From Cellulophaga sp. HaHaR_3_176 (GTDB taxonomy: Bacteria > Bacteroidota > Bacteroidia > Flavobacteriales > Flavobacteriaceae), in the NCBI RefSeq assembly GCF_019021925.1, contig NZ_CP058990.1, positions 3,250,001 through 3,314,000 on the forward strand: a stretch of DNA of 64,000 nucleotides, written 5' to 3'. Shown here piece by piece: positions 7,628-16,513 of this stretch. The notes beneath the pieces are model-generated. The model saw nothing but the letters and a program-made list of their open reading frames with translations. It was not told the origin of the DNA and did no database searches. Numbering within the stretch: position 1 is the first letter of the stretch; every line of letters starts with the position of its first letter. A program made the position numbers and the translations under genes.

Positions 7628-8824
7628 TTAATCATTAAAAATAGGTGTTTTTGTCAAGTTGATTAAAGCACCTTTTTTACTATTTACTAATCGTTTAGAG
7701 CGTAAATATCTACCTAAATTATAAGCATCAAAATTATAAGCATCTTTAGCAACGCTACTTATTTTTACTTGTCCGGAAGAATGAATGAATTCGTTATTTC
7801 CTATCCACATACCTACATGTACTACTTTTTCACCTATAGAGTCTGTTGCTTTTCTTCCGAAGAATAACAGATCGCCAGGTGCTAATTGATCAAAGTTTTT
7901 AACAGCATCCATTTCTTCACCTGTATGTACTTGTTGCGATGCATCACGCGGAATAATCATTCCGTTTAAAAAGTATATCGTTTTAGTAAAACCACTACAG
8001 TCTACCCCTTTTGGTGATGTGCCACCCCATAAGTATGGTAAGCCCATTAGTTTTTTAGAGGTAGCTACTAAAGCTTCTTCCGTTGGGTTTGTATGCGCAA
8101 GCCAATCGCTATATAAAACAGCTTCTTGCTTGTTTACAAAAGCTACCCTACCATCTGGATATTTTACGTTATAAAAATCACCACTATCATCTATCATTTC
8201 TAAAATGCCACCTGCAACAATATCTGATACTACTTGTGCGCTAATATTAGGTTCAGAATAGGTATTACCTGTTATCTGTGTGTATATAATTTTGGTTGCA
8301 GCTTTCCAACGGTTCATGGTACTCATAGGCATCGGTACAATACCACCATCATCTACCCATGATAAATACATATCTGGTGTTTGAATTAAGGCCCAAGAAC
8401 CTTCTTTTTTATAAATTTTTACGGGTGTACCTAACAATGCTTGTGTTGCAAGCTCAGCAGAGTGTTTTGGATTACTACGCAGGTTTGCTACTGATATGCT
8501 TACTAAACCAACAGTACTATCATTTAAAGTAGCAGTTGGTAACATTGTAATACTATCTATAACAGTTTTATTTTCTGCATTCAATTTATCTTTTAATGCT
8601 TGTACAGCATCTGGCAGGTTACTTTCACCTTTTAATGTATAGGTCCCATTTTCTTTTTCTGCCGTTACAGAAAATAAAGCTACCCTTTTATCTGGTGCAA
8701 AAATGTTTTTTACCTCATTTATTTCATCAACTAAATGCCCTTCTTTTTTTTCAATTTTAGAACATGAAAAGGATATTAACAATACAGTTAAACTAAAAAA
8801 TAAGTAAACAGATTTTTTGAACAT
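7628..8824 (-). CDS. NlpC/P60 family lipoprotein, cell-wall peptidase with SH3 domains
   Basis: The 398-residue protein has a lipoprotein signal (FSCSKIEKK, Cys about residue 21). One or two bacterial SH3-like domains follow (LVSISVANLRSNPKHSAELA at about 115; a second near 185). The C-terminal NlpC/P60 domain has the catalytic Cys276 in GVDCSGF, His336 in VVHVGMWIG and a third polar residue at FIHSSG. Such enzymes cleave gamma-D-Glu to diamino-acid bonds in peptidoglycan stem peptides; the SH3 domains help bind the wall. It stands alone on the minus strand, with about 185 bases to the next gene. Confidence 0.9.
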   Translation of the reverse strand: MFKKSVYLFFSLTVLLISFSCSKIEKKEGHLVDEINEVKNIFAPDKRVALFSVTAEKENGTYTLKGESNLPDAVQALKDKLNAENKTVIDSITMLPTATLNDSTVGLVSISVANLRSNPKHSAELATQALLGTPVKIYKKEGSWALIQTPDMYLSWVDDGGIVPMPMSTMNRWKAATKIIYTQITGNTYSEPNISAQVVSDIVAGGILEMIDDSGDFYNVKYPDGRVAFVNKQEAVLYSDWLAHTNPTEEALVATSKKLMGLPYLWGGTSPKGVDCSGFTKTIYFLNGMIIPRDASQQVHTGEEMDAVKNFDQLAPGDLLFFGRKATDSIGEKVVHVGMWIGNNEFIHSSGQVKISSVAKDAYNFDAYNLGRYLRSKRLVNSKKGALINLTKTPIFND

Positions 8825-9009
8825 ACTAAGCGACTTTAATTGTTCTTGAAAAGTATAAATTTAAATGTACTTAGCTCTTACATAAACCAATAAATTTTAA
8901 ACAGACAGGTTTGTCTTTTGAGGTGTTTTGAACAAAAATAAAACTTAAAATACTGTTAATCAATGTGTTTGATTTTGAATTACAAATATATTATTGTACA
9001 TTAACTTTT

Positions 9010-9384
9010 ATGATAGCAATAGAGAGAGAAGAGAATATAGCATTTATTGAAAAGTCGGTAACTCATTTAGAGGCTACAGGATTTGAACAAATTAAGGTAG
9101 ATTTAGAAGGTTATGAAAAACCTAAGTCGTACACTCGCAAAGGGTCTGACTCTAAAATAACGCCTGATATTGTCGCTCTAAAAAATGGAAAGAAATATTT
9201 TTTTGACATCAGCTTAAAGTCTCAACGACCAAGATTATTAAAAACAAAATGGTTGTTTTTAGATACTATTAGTAGAATGAAGTCAGATAGGTTCAGAATT
9301 ATTACTACTAAAGGGCATTATAAATTTACCGAGAACATGTTGGAAGATATTAACTTAGTTAATAAAGAACCCATCAAACTATAA
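9010..9384 (+). CDS. Small conserved protein, possible PD-(D/E)xK nuclease-like fold
   Basis: The start was set at ATG 9010 (MIAIEREENIAFIEK); a GTG at 8965 would add 15 residues. The 124-residue protein has the segment TPDIVALKNGKKYFFDISLK, that is PD, a turn, then D-x-x-x-K on the next strand. This resembles the core of PD-(D/E)xK nucleases, but the spacing is not canonical, so a nuclease role is only a guess. The C-terminal half has the basic pattern RPRLLKTKW and KSDRFRIITTKGHYKF. It converges with an ElaA-type gene through a shared hairpin. No other context supports a function. Confidence 0.55.
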   Translation: MIAIEREENIAFIEKSVTHLEATGFEQIKVDLEGYEKPKSYTRKGSDSKITPDIVALKNGKKYFFDISLKSQRPRLLKTKWLFLDTISRMKSDRFRIITTKGHYKFTENMLEDINLVNKEPIKL

Positions 9385-9403
9385 TACTTTTTGGAATACA
9401 ATG

Positions 9404-9430
9404 AAAAAGCGCCTAATTGGCGCTTTTTTT
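9404..9430. terminator. Bidirectional intrinsic terminator
   Basis: AAAAGCGCC, loop TAATT, then GGCGCTTTT with T runs on both strands. It separates the convergent genes ending at 9384 (plus) and 9429 (minus). Confidence 0.85.
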
Positions 9431-9869
9431 ATTTGATCATATTTATATGTGGTATGCCATCTTCTAAATATTCATTGCCTACTGCAGTAAAACCTAATGA
9501 GGTATAAAACTTTAAAAGGTATTTTTGAGCTGATATTCTAATAGTTGTTTCATTATAACAATCTTTAACAGCTTGTATAGAGGCTTTCATAATTTCAACC
9601 CCATACCCATCTTTTCTTGTTTTTTGGCTTACTACTACCCTACCAATACTGGCTTCTTTAAAATAATCGCCAGCTTTAAAAATTCGGGTATATGCAACAA
9701 CATCATCACCTTTAAAACCTAATACATGTATTGCTTTTTGGTCTTTACCATCAACATCTTGATATACACAGTCTTGTTCAACTACAAAAACTTCGCTCCT
9801 TAATTGTAATATAGCATACAACTCTTGAGTGTTTAGTTCACTAAATGTTTTTACAACTATAGTTAACAT
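9429..9869 (-). CDS. GNAT family N-acetyltransferase, ElaA type
   Basis: The 146-residue protein shows the ElaA pattern VFVVEQDCVYQDVDGKDQ near its start. The acetyl-CoA binding segment follows (ASIGRVVVSQKTRKDGYGVEIM), where the Arg/Gln-x-x-Gly-x-Gly/Ala loop is seen in weakened form (RKDGYGVE). C-terminal strands end in LGFTAVGNEYLEDGIPHINM. ElaA-type GNAT enzymes transfer an acetyl group from acetyl-CoA, but the acceptor is unknown. The gene is 12 bases downstream of rpiB in the same direction and may be co-transcribed with it. The length is normal. Confidence 0.88.
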   Translation of the reverse strand: MLTIVVKTFSELNTQELYAILQLRSEVFVVEQDCVYQDVDGKDQKAIHVLGFKGDDVVAYTRIFKAGDYFKEASIGRVVVSQKTRKDGYGVEIMKASIQAVKDCYNETTIRISAQKYLLKFYTSLGFTAVGNEYLEDGIPHINMIK

Positions 9870-9881
9870 ATATATGTAATA

Positions 9882-10313
9882 TTAATTACAAGGTATTTTT
9901 TCTACTCTTCTTTCGTGTCTTCCACCTTCAAATTTTGTTTCTAAAAAGGCTTTTACCATATCTAAAGCTTGTGGTAAAGAAATATAACGAGCAGGTAAGC
10001 TTAAAATATTGGCATCATTATGTTGCCTAGCTAAAACTGTTATTTCTTTTGTCCAACATAAAGCAGATCTAACTTTTTGATGTTTGTTAGCTGTAATAGA
10101 TGCACCATTACCGCTACCACATATAATAATACCGAAATCTACATTTTTATCAGAAACATCTTTAGCAACCGGATGAACAAAATCTGGATAGTCTACACTA
10201 TCTGTTCCATCTGTTCCATAGTTTTCAACTTCAATGTTCATTGACTTTAAAAGACCTATAACAGCAAGCTTATACTGTGTACCTGCATGATCGTTACCTA
10301 TAGCTATTTTCAT
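9882..10313 (-). CDS. rpiB: Ribose-5-phosphate isomerase B
   Basis: RpiB interconverts ribose 5-phosphate and ribulose 5-phosphate in the pentose phosphate pathway. The 143-residue length and motifs fit: the N-terminal IGNDHAG, the catalytic Cys in IIICGSGNGASI, and HNDANILSLPAR, plus the FEGGRHERRVEKI tail typical of the RpiB/LacAB fold. The active site acts between subunits of a dimer. It is the first gene of a two-gene minus-strand group with the ElaA-type acetyltransferase and faces rnr across a long AT-rich spacer. Confidence 0.95.
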   Translation of the reverse strand: MKIAIGNDHAGTQYKLAVIGLLKSMNIEVENYGTDGTDSVDYPDFVHPVAKDVSDKNVDFGIIICGSGNGASITANKHQKVRSALCWTKEITVLARQHNDANILSLPARYISLPQALDMVKAFLETKFEGGRHERRVEKIPCN

Positions 10314-10924
10314 ATTCTAATGATGTTAATTATACAGTAAAGGTACAAATACCTAGGGTTTCACCACACTTTTAGGGTTATTAACAACATTTTTTATAAA
10401 AAATTTAATATATACTGTTACTTAGCACTTTATATAAATATGCGTTTTGTTGATAACATGATCAAAAAAACTCACTATTAAATTTTGATATTAAATTGTA
10501 ATTCTGCTTTACAAAAGTTATTGGTATTTGAACTATAAACTTCTAAAAAAATACCTGAAAGATATCACAACTTCAAATCGAGTAGTTAACAATAAATTTA
10601 CATCTACTTATCAATAATTTTATGTTCACAGAAGTTATTAAGATTAGTTAATAACCTATTTAAAGAGCTGATTTTAAATTTATAATCAATTGTATAAATT
10701 GTCGATAAAGTTATTTATAAACGCAAAACAAGTAAACCTTATTAAAATTATATCGGTTATTAACACACTATAATAGTCACCATTTTATTTAAATTTTAAA
10801 AAAAAGAAAAAGTATATATATTATATATGTTTATAACTAAGAAAATTTAAAAAAGTGAGTTTACAAATGCTTAATGCTAGCTATGGATTATAATTTGTAA
10901 TTTTCCGATAAATTAAACAATTGA
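10314..10924. other. Long AT-rich spacer between rpiB and rnr with DnaA-box-like sequences
   Basis: No gene was seen in these 611 bases. The sequence is extremely AT-rich and has several matches to the DnaA box TTATCCACA. Two match in 8 of 9 bases on the minus strand (reverse complements of TGTTGATAA at 10448-10456 and TGTCGATAA at 10700-10708). Three match in 7 of 9 (TTATTAACA at 10378 and 10757, TTATCAATA at 10608). It must also hold the divergent promoters of rpiB and rnr. An origin role is only a possibility, since such matches arise by chance in AT-rich DNA. Confidence 0.3.
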
Positions 10925-13114
10925 ATGACAAAGAAAAAGAAAAGGTCATCAAGTCAGAAAAAAAATGAAATTACCAGAGGTATTTTCACTGTACTTGAAA
11001 AAGAACCTACAAAGAGTTTTAACTATAAAGAGATTGCTGCTAAATTAAAAATAGAGAATGCTAACGATCGTAATGATCTGATTAAAAGATTAGTGCAGCT
11101 AAAAGAGAAAAGAAGAATTATTGAAGATACACCAGGCAAATACAAGTCTATAGTATCTACAAGAACATACCATACTGGTACTGTTGATATTACTAGTAGA
11201 GGTAATGCTTATATTATTATTGATGGTATGGACGATGACGTTTTTATTCCATTTAATAAAGTAAACAAAGCTTTTCATAAAGATACTGTTGAGGTTTATG
11301 TATACCCACGCAGAAAAGGAAAGAAACTTGAAGGAGAAATAACAAAAATAGTTGAACGTAAGAAAACTAGTTTTGTTGGTATTTTAGATATGCAAAAAAG
11401 TTTTGCTTTTGTGCGTATTGGAGATTTTAGAATGTATACCGATTTTTTTATTCCTAAAGATAAAATTAACGATGCACAAAATGGTGATAAAGTTATTGTA
11501 GAATTTAACGAATGGCCAGATAAAACAGATTCTCCTTTTGGAACAATTACGCAAGTTTTAGGAAAACCAGGAGAACATAACACTGAAATACATTCAATTT
11601 TAGCAGAATATGGTTTGCCCTATGAGTTTCCTGTTGAAGTAGAACAATTTGCTAATCAGTTAGATACAAGTATAAAACCTGAAGAAATTGCCAAACGTAG
11701 AGATATGCGTGATACGCTAACTTTTACGATTGACCCTAAAGATGCAAAAGATTTTGATGATGCACTTTCATTTACTGTTTTAGAAAATGGTAATTATGAA
11801 ATTGGTATTCATATTGCAGATGTATCGCATTATTTAACACCAGATACTATAATGGATGATGAAGCTTATGAAAGAGCAACATCAGTTTATTTAGTGGATA
11901 GAGTGGTACCAATGTTACCAGAAGTTTTATCGAACAATGCATGTTCACTTCGACCACATGAAGAAAAGTATACCTTTTCTGCAATATTCGAAATAGATAA
12001 AAAAGCACATGTAATTGACCAATGGTTTGGCCGTACAGTTATAAACTCTAATGAGCGTTTTGCTTATGAAGAAGCACAACATATTATTGAAAATGGAGTA
12101 GGTACAATACCTGAAGACATATCAATCAGAGGTACTGCTTACGAAGTTTCAGAAGATGTAGTAAATGCAACTTTAAAATTAGATGAGTTGGCAAAAATAA
12201 TGCGTTCACGTAGAATGAGTGCAGGAGCTATTTCGTTTGATAAAGTAGAGGTACGTTTTAATTTAACACCTGCAGGGGAACCTGAAAGTGTTTATTTTAA
12301 AGAAGCTAAAGATGCTAATAAATTAATTGAAGAATTTATGCTACTTGCGAACAGAAAAGTAGCCGAATTTATTGGTAAGCAAAACCCGAAAAAAACATTT
12401 ATTTATAGAATACATGATGAGCCTAATGAAGAGAAGTTAATGGCTTTAAATGGAATCATATCTAGGTTTGGTCATAAGCTTGACTTTAAAGATAAAAAGA
12501 CCATTAGCGCTTCTTTAAATCAACTTTTAGAAGATGTTAAAGGTAAAGGTGAACAGAATATGGTCGATACGTTAGCAATACGTACAATGAGTAAAGCCAT
12601 TTATACGACTGACAATATTGGTCATTATGGGTTGGCTTTCGATTACTATAGTCATTTTACATCGCCAATTAGAAGATACCCTGATGTTATGGTACACCGT
12701 TTGTTACAGCATTATTTAGATGGTGGAGCATCTGCTAAAGAAGAAGTTTATGAAGAAAAATGTAAACATTCATCTGACATGGAATCATTGGCAGCAAATG
12801 CAGAACGTGATTCTATTAAATACATGCAGATCAAATTTATGGAAGATCATCAAGACAGTGAGTTTGTTGGTGTTATTTCAGGAGTTACTGAATGGGGTAT
12901 TTATGTTGAAATTATTGAAAACAAATGCGAAGGAATGGTTCGTATTAGCGATATAAAAGGGGATTACTATAATTACGACGAAAAGCAATATGCTATTATT
13001 GGTGATAAAACTGGTATAGTTTATCAATTAGGAGACGAAGTTGTTGTAATGGTTAAAAATACTGATCTTGTAAAAAGACATCTAGATTTTACATTAATAG
13101 GTAAGCCCGAATAG
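10925..13114 (+). CDS. rnr: Ribonuclease R (RNase II family 3'-5' exoribonuclease)
   Basis: RNase R degrades structured RNA processively from the 3' end. The 729-residue protein has, in order, an N-terminal winged-helix-like part, cold-shock/OB domains (about residues 75-230), the RNB catalytic domain and a C-terminal S1 domain (from about 640; SEFVGVISGVTEWGIYVEI). The RNB metal site is seen at residue 270 as DPKDAKDFDDAL, and the family signature as FTSPIRRYPDVMVHRLLQ. A short basic extension at the start (MTKKKKRSSSQKKN) is typical of RNase R. The gene stands alone after a long AT-rich spacer. Confidence 0.95.
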   Translation: MTKKKKRSSSQKKNEITRGIFTVLEKEPTKSFNYKEIAAKLKIENANDRNDLIKRLVQLKEKRRIIEDTPGKYKSIVSTRTYHTGTVDITSRGNAYIIIDGMDDDVFIPFNKVNKAFHKDTVEVYVYPRRKGKKLEGEITKIVERKKTSFVGILDMQKSFAFVRIGDFRMYTDFFIPKDKINDAQNGDKVIVEFNEWPDKTDSPFGTITQVLGKPGEHNTEIHSILAEYGLPYEFPVEVEQFANQLDTSIKPEEIAKRRDMRDTLTFTIDPKDAKDFDDALSFTVLENGNYEIGIHIADVSHYLTPDTIMDDEAYERATSVYLVDRVVPMLPEVLSNNACSLRPHEEKYTFSAIFEIDKKAHVIDQWFGRTVINSNERFAYEEAQHIIENGVGTIPEDISIRGTAYEVSEDVVNATLKLDELAKIMRSRRMSAGAISFDKVEVRFNLTPAGEPESVYFKEAKDANKLIEEFMLLANRKVAEFIGKQNPKKTFIYRIHDEPNEEKLMALNGIISRFGHKLDFKDKKTISASLNQLLEDVKGKGEQNMVDTLAIRTMSKAIYTTDNIGHYGLAFDYYSHFTSPIRRYPDVMVHRLLQHYLDGGASAKEEVYEEKCKHSSDMESLAANAERDSIKYMQIKFMEDHQDSEFVGVISGVTEWGIYVEIIENKCEGMVRISDIKGDYYNYDEKQYAIIGDKTGIVYQLGDEVVVMVKNTDLVKRHLDFTLIGKPE

Positions 13115-13178
13115 ATAAAATTAGTACTTTGGAATAGAATTTGTTTAGTACTGGTTATAATTACCTAAAAACAATAAA

Positions 13179-13859
13179 ATGAAACAATTTTTCACGTTTA
13201 TTTTTCTGTTAACTACTCTTGTACAAGTACAAGGGCAAGATGAAGAAGTAACGCAAAAGTTAGAAAAATTTACTACGATAAAAGTATACGACGGATTATC
13301 TGTTAATTTAATAAAATCTGATAATAATAAGGCAATAATTACTGGTGCAAACACCAGTAAAGTTGCCCTTGTTACTAATGAAGGAGTTTTAAAAATACGC
13401 ATGGAGATTGGTAAAATCTTTAGCGGATATAGAACTTTTATCGATTTGTATTATACAGATGATTTGGTAACTATTGATGTTAATGAAGATGCTAAAATCA
13501 GTAATAAAGAATCTATAAAACAAGATTTTTTAGAGCTTAAAGCTCAAGAAGGTGGTGAGTTAATAATTAATGCTCAAGTAGAGCAATTGATTATTAAAAC
13601 AGTTACTGGAGGTATAATTACAACGACAGGTTTTTCAGACAATCAAGATGTTTTGATTAACACAGGTGGTATTTACCAAGGTAAAGCATTTAAAACAAAT
13701 TTTTCTACAGTTAATGTCAATGCAGGCTCAAAAGCTGAAATTTATGCAATAAATTATGTGAAAGCTAGTGTAAAAGCTGGCGGAGAAGTATTAGTTTACG
13801 GAAATCCAAAAAAAATGGATGAGAAAACTGTGTTCGGTGGAACAATTACAAGAATGTAA
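13179..13859 (+). CDS. Exported protein with head GIN domain (DUF2807)
   Basis: The 226-residue protein starts with a signal peptide (MKQFFTFIFLLTTLVQVQGQ). The rest is a repetitive right-handed beta-helix-like fold: FTTIKVYDGLSVNLIKSDNN is the usual beginning of a GIN domain (PF10988), and the Gly/Asn/Ser-rich rungs follow (VTGGIITTTGFSDNQDVLIN, then TVNVNAGSKAEIYAIN). GIN proteins are common in Bacteroidetes and are thought to sit at the outer membrane or in the periplasm; their role is unknown. It lies between rnr and a LysE-type exporter, 22 bases from the latter. Confidence 0.8.
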   Translation: MKQFFTFIFLLTTLVQVQGQDEEVTQKLEKFTTIKVYDGLSVNLIKSDNNKAIITGANTSKVALVTNEGVLKIRMEIGKIFSGYRTFIDLYYTDDLVTIDVNEDAKISNKESIKQDFLELKAQEGGELIINAQVEQLIIKTVTGGIITTTGFSDNQDVLINTGGIYQGKAFKTNFSTVNVNAGSKAEIYAINYVKASVKAGGEVLVYGNPKKMDEKTVFGGTITRM

Positions 13860-13881
13860 TTTACAATAAAGCATACTACAA

Positions 13882-14559
13882 ATGATTGAAGATATTCAGG
13901 CAGCAATACCATTAGGCTTTTTTTTAAGTTTTATGATTGGCCCTGTGTTCTTTGTTCTTTTAGAAACTAGCGCTACAAAGGGTTTTAGAGCCGCTTTAAG
14001 CTTCGATTTTGGTGTAATAATAGCTGATATCGTATTTTTAGTAATCGCATATTTTAGTAGCTTTCAATTATTAGAAAACTTAAGCAATCAACCTGGTTTA
14101 TATGTTTTTGGAGGTGTAATATTGTTAGTGTACGGTATTGTTACTTTTAAAAAGAAGCAAGTAAAAATGCGCGATGAAAATGTAAAAGTTACTAGCGGTA
14201 CTTATGTAAGCTTATTTATAAAAGGATTTCTGCTTAACTTTATTAACATCGGAGTTTTAGTTTTTTGGCTTGGTATTATTATAATTGTAGGGCCTAGTTT
14301 AGATAATGATGGTGAAAGAATTATGGTATTTTTTGGAACAATGTTAGCCTCTTATTTTGTTACTGATTTAATTAAAATATTATTAGCTAAGCAATTAAGA
14401 AAAAAACTTACACCTCGACGTATTTTTTTAGTAAAAAAAGGATTAGGTGTCGTTTTAATAATTTGCGGTTTAGTTTTAATAACTAAAGGTTTTCTTCCTA
14501 AAGACAAATTGAATATTCAAGAAGGTATTGAAATGATTAGAGAAGTAGAAGAAAATTAA
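13882..14559 (+). CDS. LysE family translocator
   Basis: The 225-residue protein has five or six hydrophobic segments and the LysE/RhtB-type start AIPLGFFLSFMIGPVFFVLLE, followed by SATKGFRAALSFDFGVIIAD. LysE-family proteins export amino acids or related small metabolites across the inner membrane; the substrate cannot be read from the sequence. The central loop (KKKQVKMRDENVKVTSG) and the C-terminal KKGLGVVLIICGLVLITKGF segment fit the Bacteroidetes branch. The gene follows the GIN protein closely and precedes a Crp/Fnr regulator. Confidence 0.85.
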   Translation: MIEDIQAAIPLGFFLSFMIGPVFFVLLETSATKGFRAALSFDFGVIIADIVFLVIAYFSSFQLLENLSNQPGLYVFGGVILLVYGIVTFKKKQVKMRDENVKVTSGTYVSLFIKGFLLNFINIGVLVFWLGIIIIVGPSLDNDGERIMVFFGTMLASYFVTDLIKILLAKQLRKKLTPRRIFLVKKGLGVVLIICGLVLITKGFLPKDKLNIQEGIEMIREVEEN

Positions 14560-14624
14560 TGATCTACTCTGTATTTGTATATTAGTAAAGTTAATTTATG
14601 TATACATAACTAACATTAAAACTC

Positions 14625-15206
14625 ATGGATAAATCCGAACTTAAAACTTATTTTCATTCTTTATTTGCTATTTCAGAGCCAGTTGTAAAAGAAATTACAG
14701 AAACATTTAGCTATTTTACTTTAGATAAAAATACTGTTTTACTTGATAAAGATACCATCAGTACAAAGACGTATTTTTTAGAAAAAGGATATATACGGTC
14801 GTATATTTTAAATGAAGATAATGAGGAGGTAACTACAAATATTTATACGGCACCTTGTTTTGTGAATGACTTCTTATCTTTTTTCAAAAAGCAACCTACT
14901 AAAGAAGTATATCAAACCTTAACAGATTGCTCATTTTGGGAAACTAATTTTGATAATGTTCAGGCTAATTTTCATAACATAACAGAATTTAGAGAGTTTA
15001 GCAGGCTGTTGTTTGTTATAAATTACTATAAATTAAATGATAGATTGATTGAAATGGCTAGTCAAAAAGCAGAGACTAGATATTTAAATCTTTTAAAATT
15101 ACAACCCCATATTTTTTACCATGTACCTCTTAAAATTATAGCTTCTTATTTAGGTATTACAGATAGTAGCTTGAGTAGAATTAGAAAAGAAATTAGTAAA
15201 ATGTAA
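14625..15206 (+). CDS. Crp/Fnr family transcriptional regulator
   Basis: This 193-residue regulator has the cyclic-nucleotide-binding-like beta-roll in its first 110 residues (NTVLLDKDTISTKTYFLEKG), a dimer helix and a C-terminal winged helix (HVPLKIIASYLGITDSSLSRIRKE). It lacks Fnr-type cysteines. It is a paralog of the regulators at 5136 and 53388. The gene is followed by a ketopantoate-reductase-like gene with an operator-like element between them, so that gene is the likely target. The signal sensed is unknown. Confidence 0.88.
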   Translation: MDKSELKTYFHSLFAISEPVVKEITETFSYFTLDKNTVLLDKDTISTKTYFLEKGYIRSYILNEDNEEVTTNIYTAPCFVNDFLSFFKKQPTKEVYQTLTDCSFWETNFDNVQANFHNITEFREFSRLLFVINYYKLNDRLIEMASQKAETRYLNLLKLQPHIFYHVPLKIIASYLGITDSSLSRIRKEISKM

Positions 15207-15209
15207 TTT

Positions 15210-15255
15210 CTTGCCATTTATCAAGTGTTTATATATTTGTGAGTATTCATCTTTG
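15210..15255 (+). promoter_or_regulatory. Putative Crp/Fnr-type operator and -7 box upstream of the KPR-like gene
   Basis: CTTGCCATTTATCAA at 15210-15224 matches CTTACCATACATCAA at 53982-53996 in 12 of 15 positions. A -7-like box CATCTTTG lies at 15248-15255, 23 bases after the element; the equivalent gap at the pirin gene is 22. A second, perfect TAnnTTTG match, TATATTTG at 15232-15239, is closer to the element, so the promoter that is used is uncertain. Confidence 0.5.
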
Positions 15256-15269
15256 TAAAAATTAAAAAA

Positions 15270-16220
15270 ATGAATAGAAAACATATTGTTATTATCGGTT
15301 TAGGTGGTGTAGGTGGTTATTTTGGATTTAAAATTAATCAGACTAATGAAATAAATAAAGAGCATGAAATATCTTTTATAGCTAGAGATAAAACCTATAA
15401 TCAGGTAAAAGAAAATGGTTTAACATTACTTTCTTCTGAACATAAAAATACTGTTACGCACCCTGATGCTATTTATGAACACATTTCAGAAATTGAAAAT
15501 CCTGATTTAATACTAATATGTGTTAAAGAGTATGATTTAGAACGTGTTTGCAAACAACTTTTTAATATTATTACTGATAAGACGGTATTGTTACCAATGA
15601 TGAATGGTGCTGATATTTACGACCGTATTCGTGCTATTTTACCACAAACAGTTGTTTTACCATCTTGCGTTTATGTTGCTTCACATATAGAAGAAAAAGG
15701 AATTGTTAACCATAAAGGAAAACCGGGAAAATTAATTTTTGGTAAAGATTCTGAACACAAATCTGAAAATTTAGATTGGATTTTAAAATTATTAGAAACT
15801 AGTAAAATAGATTTTGAATTTAAAGAGAATGCGCTAACCGCTATCTGGTCTAAATTTATTTTTATAGCTAGTTTTGGTTTGGTATCTGCTAATCATAATT
15901 CTTCTATTGGCGCTGTATGTACTGATGTTTCTCAGAAAGAAGAAGCCACTAAAATAATGCTTGAAATTAAGGCAATTGCAGATAAAAAAAGTATTTTTTT
16001 AGCAGATGATATCATTCAGAAAACTTTTGAAAAGGCTGGTACTTTTCCACCAAAAACACCTACCTCATTACAATTAGATGTACATTCTGGTAAAAATAAA
16101 ACGGAGTTAGAACTTTTTGCAGCTGCTATTATTAATTATGGGATTGCTCTTGATATTTCTACACTTTTTACAGAGAGTATTTATAGTAGAATAAAGGCTA
16201 ATCATAAAAATTTATTATAG
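15270..16220 (+). CDS. 2-dehydropantoate 2-reductase family protein (KPR/ApbA)
   Basis: The 316-residue protein begins with a Rossmann NADP-binding loop, IVIIGLGGVGGYFGFKI. Family features follow: LILICVKEYDLERV, then LLPMMNGADIYDRI, and the C-terminal helical domain with the Lys/Ser/Asp residues typical of ketopantoate reductases (TPTSLQLDVHSGKNKTELE). The classical enzyme makes pantoate for coenzyme A. Paralogs with other substrates are common, and the link to a Crp/Fnr regulator rather than to panB or panC points to a specialised role here. Confidence is high for the family and low for the substrate. Confidence 0.82.
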   Translation: MNRKHIVIIGLGGVGGYFGFKINQTNEINKEHEISFIARDKTYNQVKENGLTLLSSEHKNTVTHPDAIYEHISEIENPDLILICVKEYDLERVCKQLFNIITDKTVLLPMMNGADIYDRIRAILPQTVVLPSCVYVASHIEEKGIVNHKGKPGKLIFGKDSEHKSENLDWILKLLETSKIDFEFKENALTAIWSKFIFIASFGLVSANHNSSIGAVCTDVSQKEEATKIMLEIKAIADKKSIFLADDIIQKTFEKAGTFPPKTPTSLQLDVHSGKNKTELELFAAAIINYGIALDISTLFTESIYSRIKANHKNLL

Positions 16221-16287
16221 ATTAAAGTAGGCTTTAAATACTTCATTTTTTAGGTTATAGGTATAATATTATTATAGTTTATAAAAC

Positions 16288-16320
16288 AAAAAACCTCTTC
16301 TAATTAAAGAAGAGGTTTTT
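16288..16320 (-). terminator. Terminator downstream of tRNA-Cys
   Basis: AAACCTCTTC and GAAGAGGTTT form a 10-base-pair stem around TAATTAAA. A T run follows on the minus strand, just after the 3' end of the tRNA at 16325-16395. Confidence 0.8.
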
Positions 16321-16324
16321 GAAG

Positions 16325-16395
16325 AGGCATCGAGCGGATTCGAACCGCTGTACAAGCTTTTGCAGAGCTCTGCCTAGCCACTCGGCCACAATGCC
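16325..16395 (-). tRNA. tRNA-Cys (GCA)
   Basis: The 71-base minus-strand sequence folds fully. The acceptor stem is GGCATTG with CGATGCC and discriminator U. The D arm is GCCGAGTGGCTAGGC, the anticodon arm GAGCT-CTGCAAA-AGCTT with anticodon GCA and U33, and the T arm AGCGG-TTCGAAT-CCGCT. The U73 discriminator is the known identity base of tRNA-Cys. CCA is not encoded. It is the downstream one of two tandem copies. Confidence 0.95.
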
Positions 16396-16471
16396 AATTT
16401 AGGATTGCAAATTTACAAAAATTTATAAGACTAATTTTAAATTTTTGTAGTTTATTTTAATAATAAAAATT

Positions 16472-16512
16472 AAAAAAAGCCCATCTTTTAAAGAAAAGAG
16501 AGGCTTTTTTTT
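16472..16512 (-). terminator. Hairpin between the two tRNA-Cys copies
   Basis: AAAAAAGCC and GGCTTTTTT flank an inner CTTTT/AAAAG stem, giving an A/T-bounded terminator-like hairpin directly after the 3' end of the upstream tRNA copy on the minus strand. Confidence 0.65.
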
Positions 16513-16513
16513 G

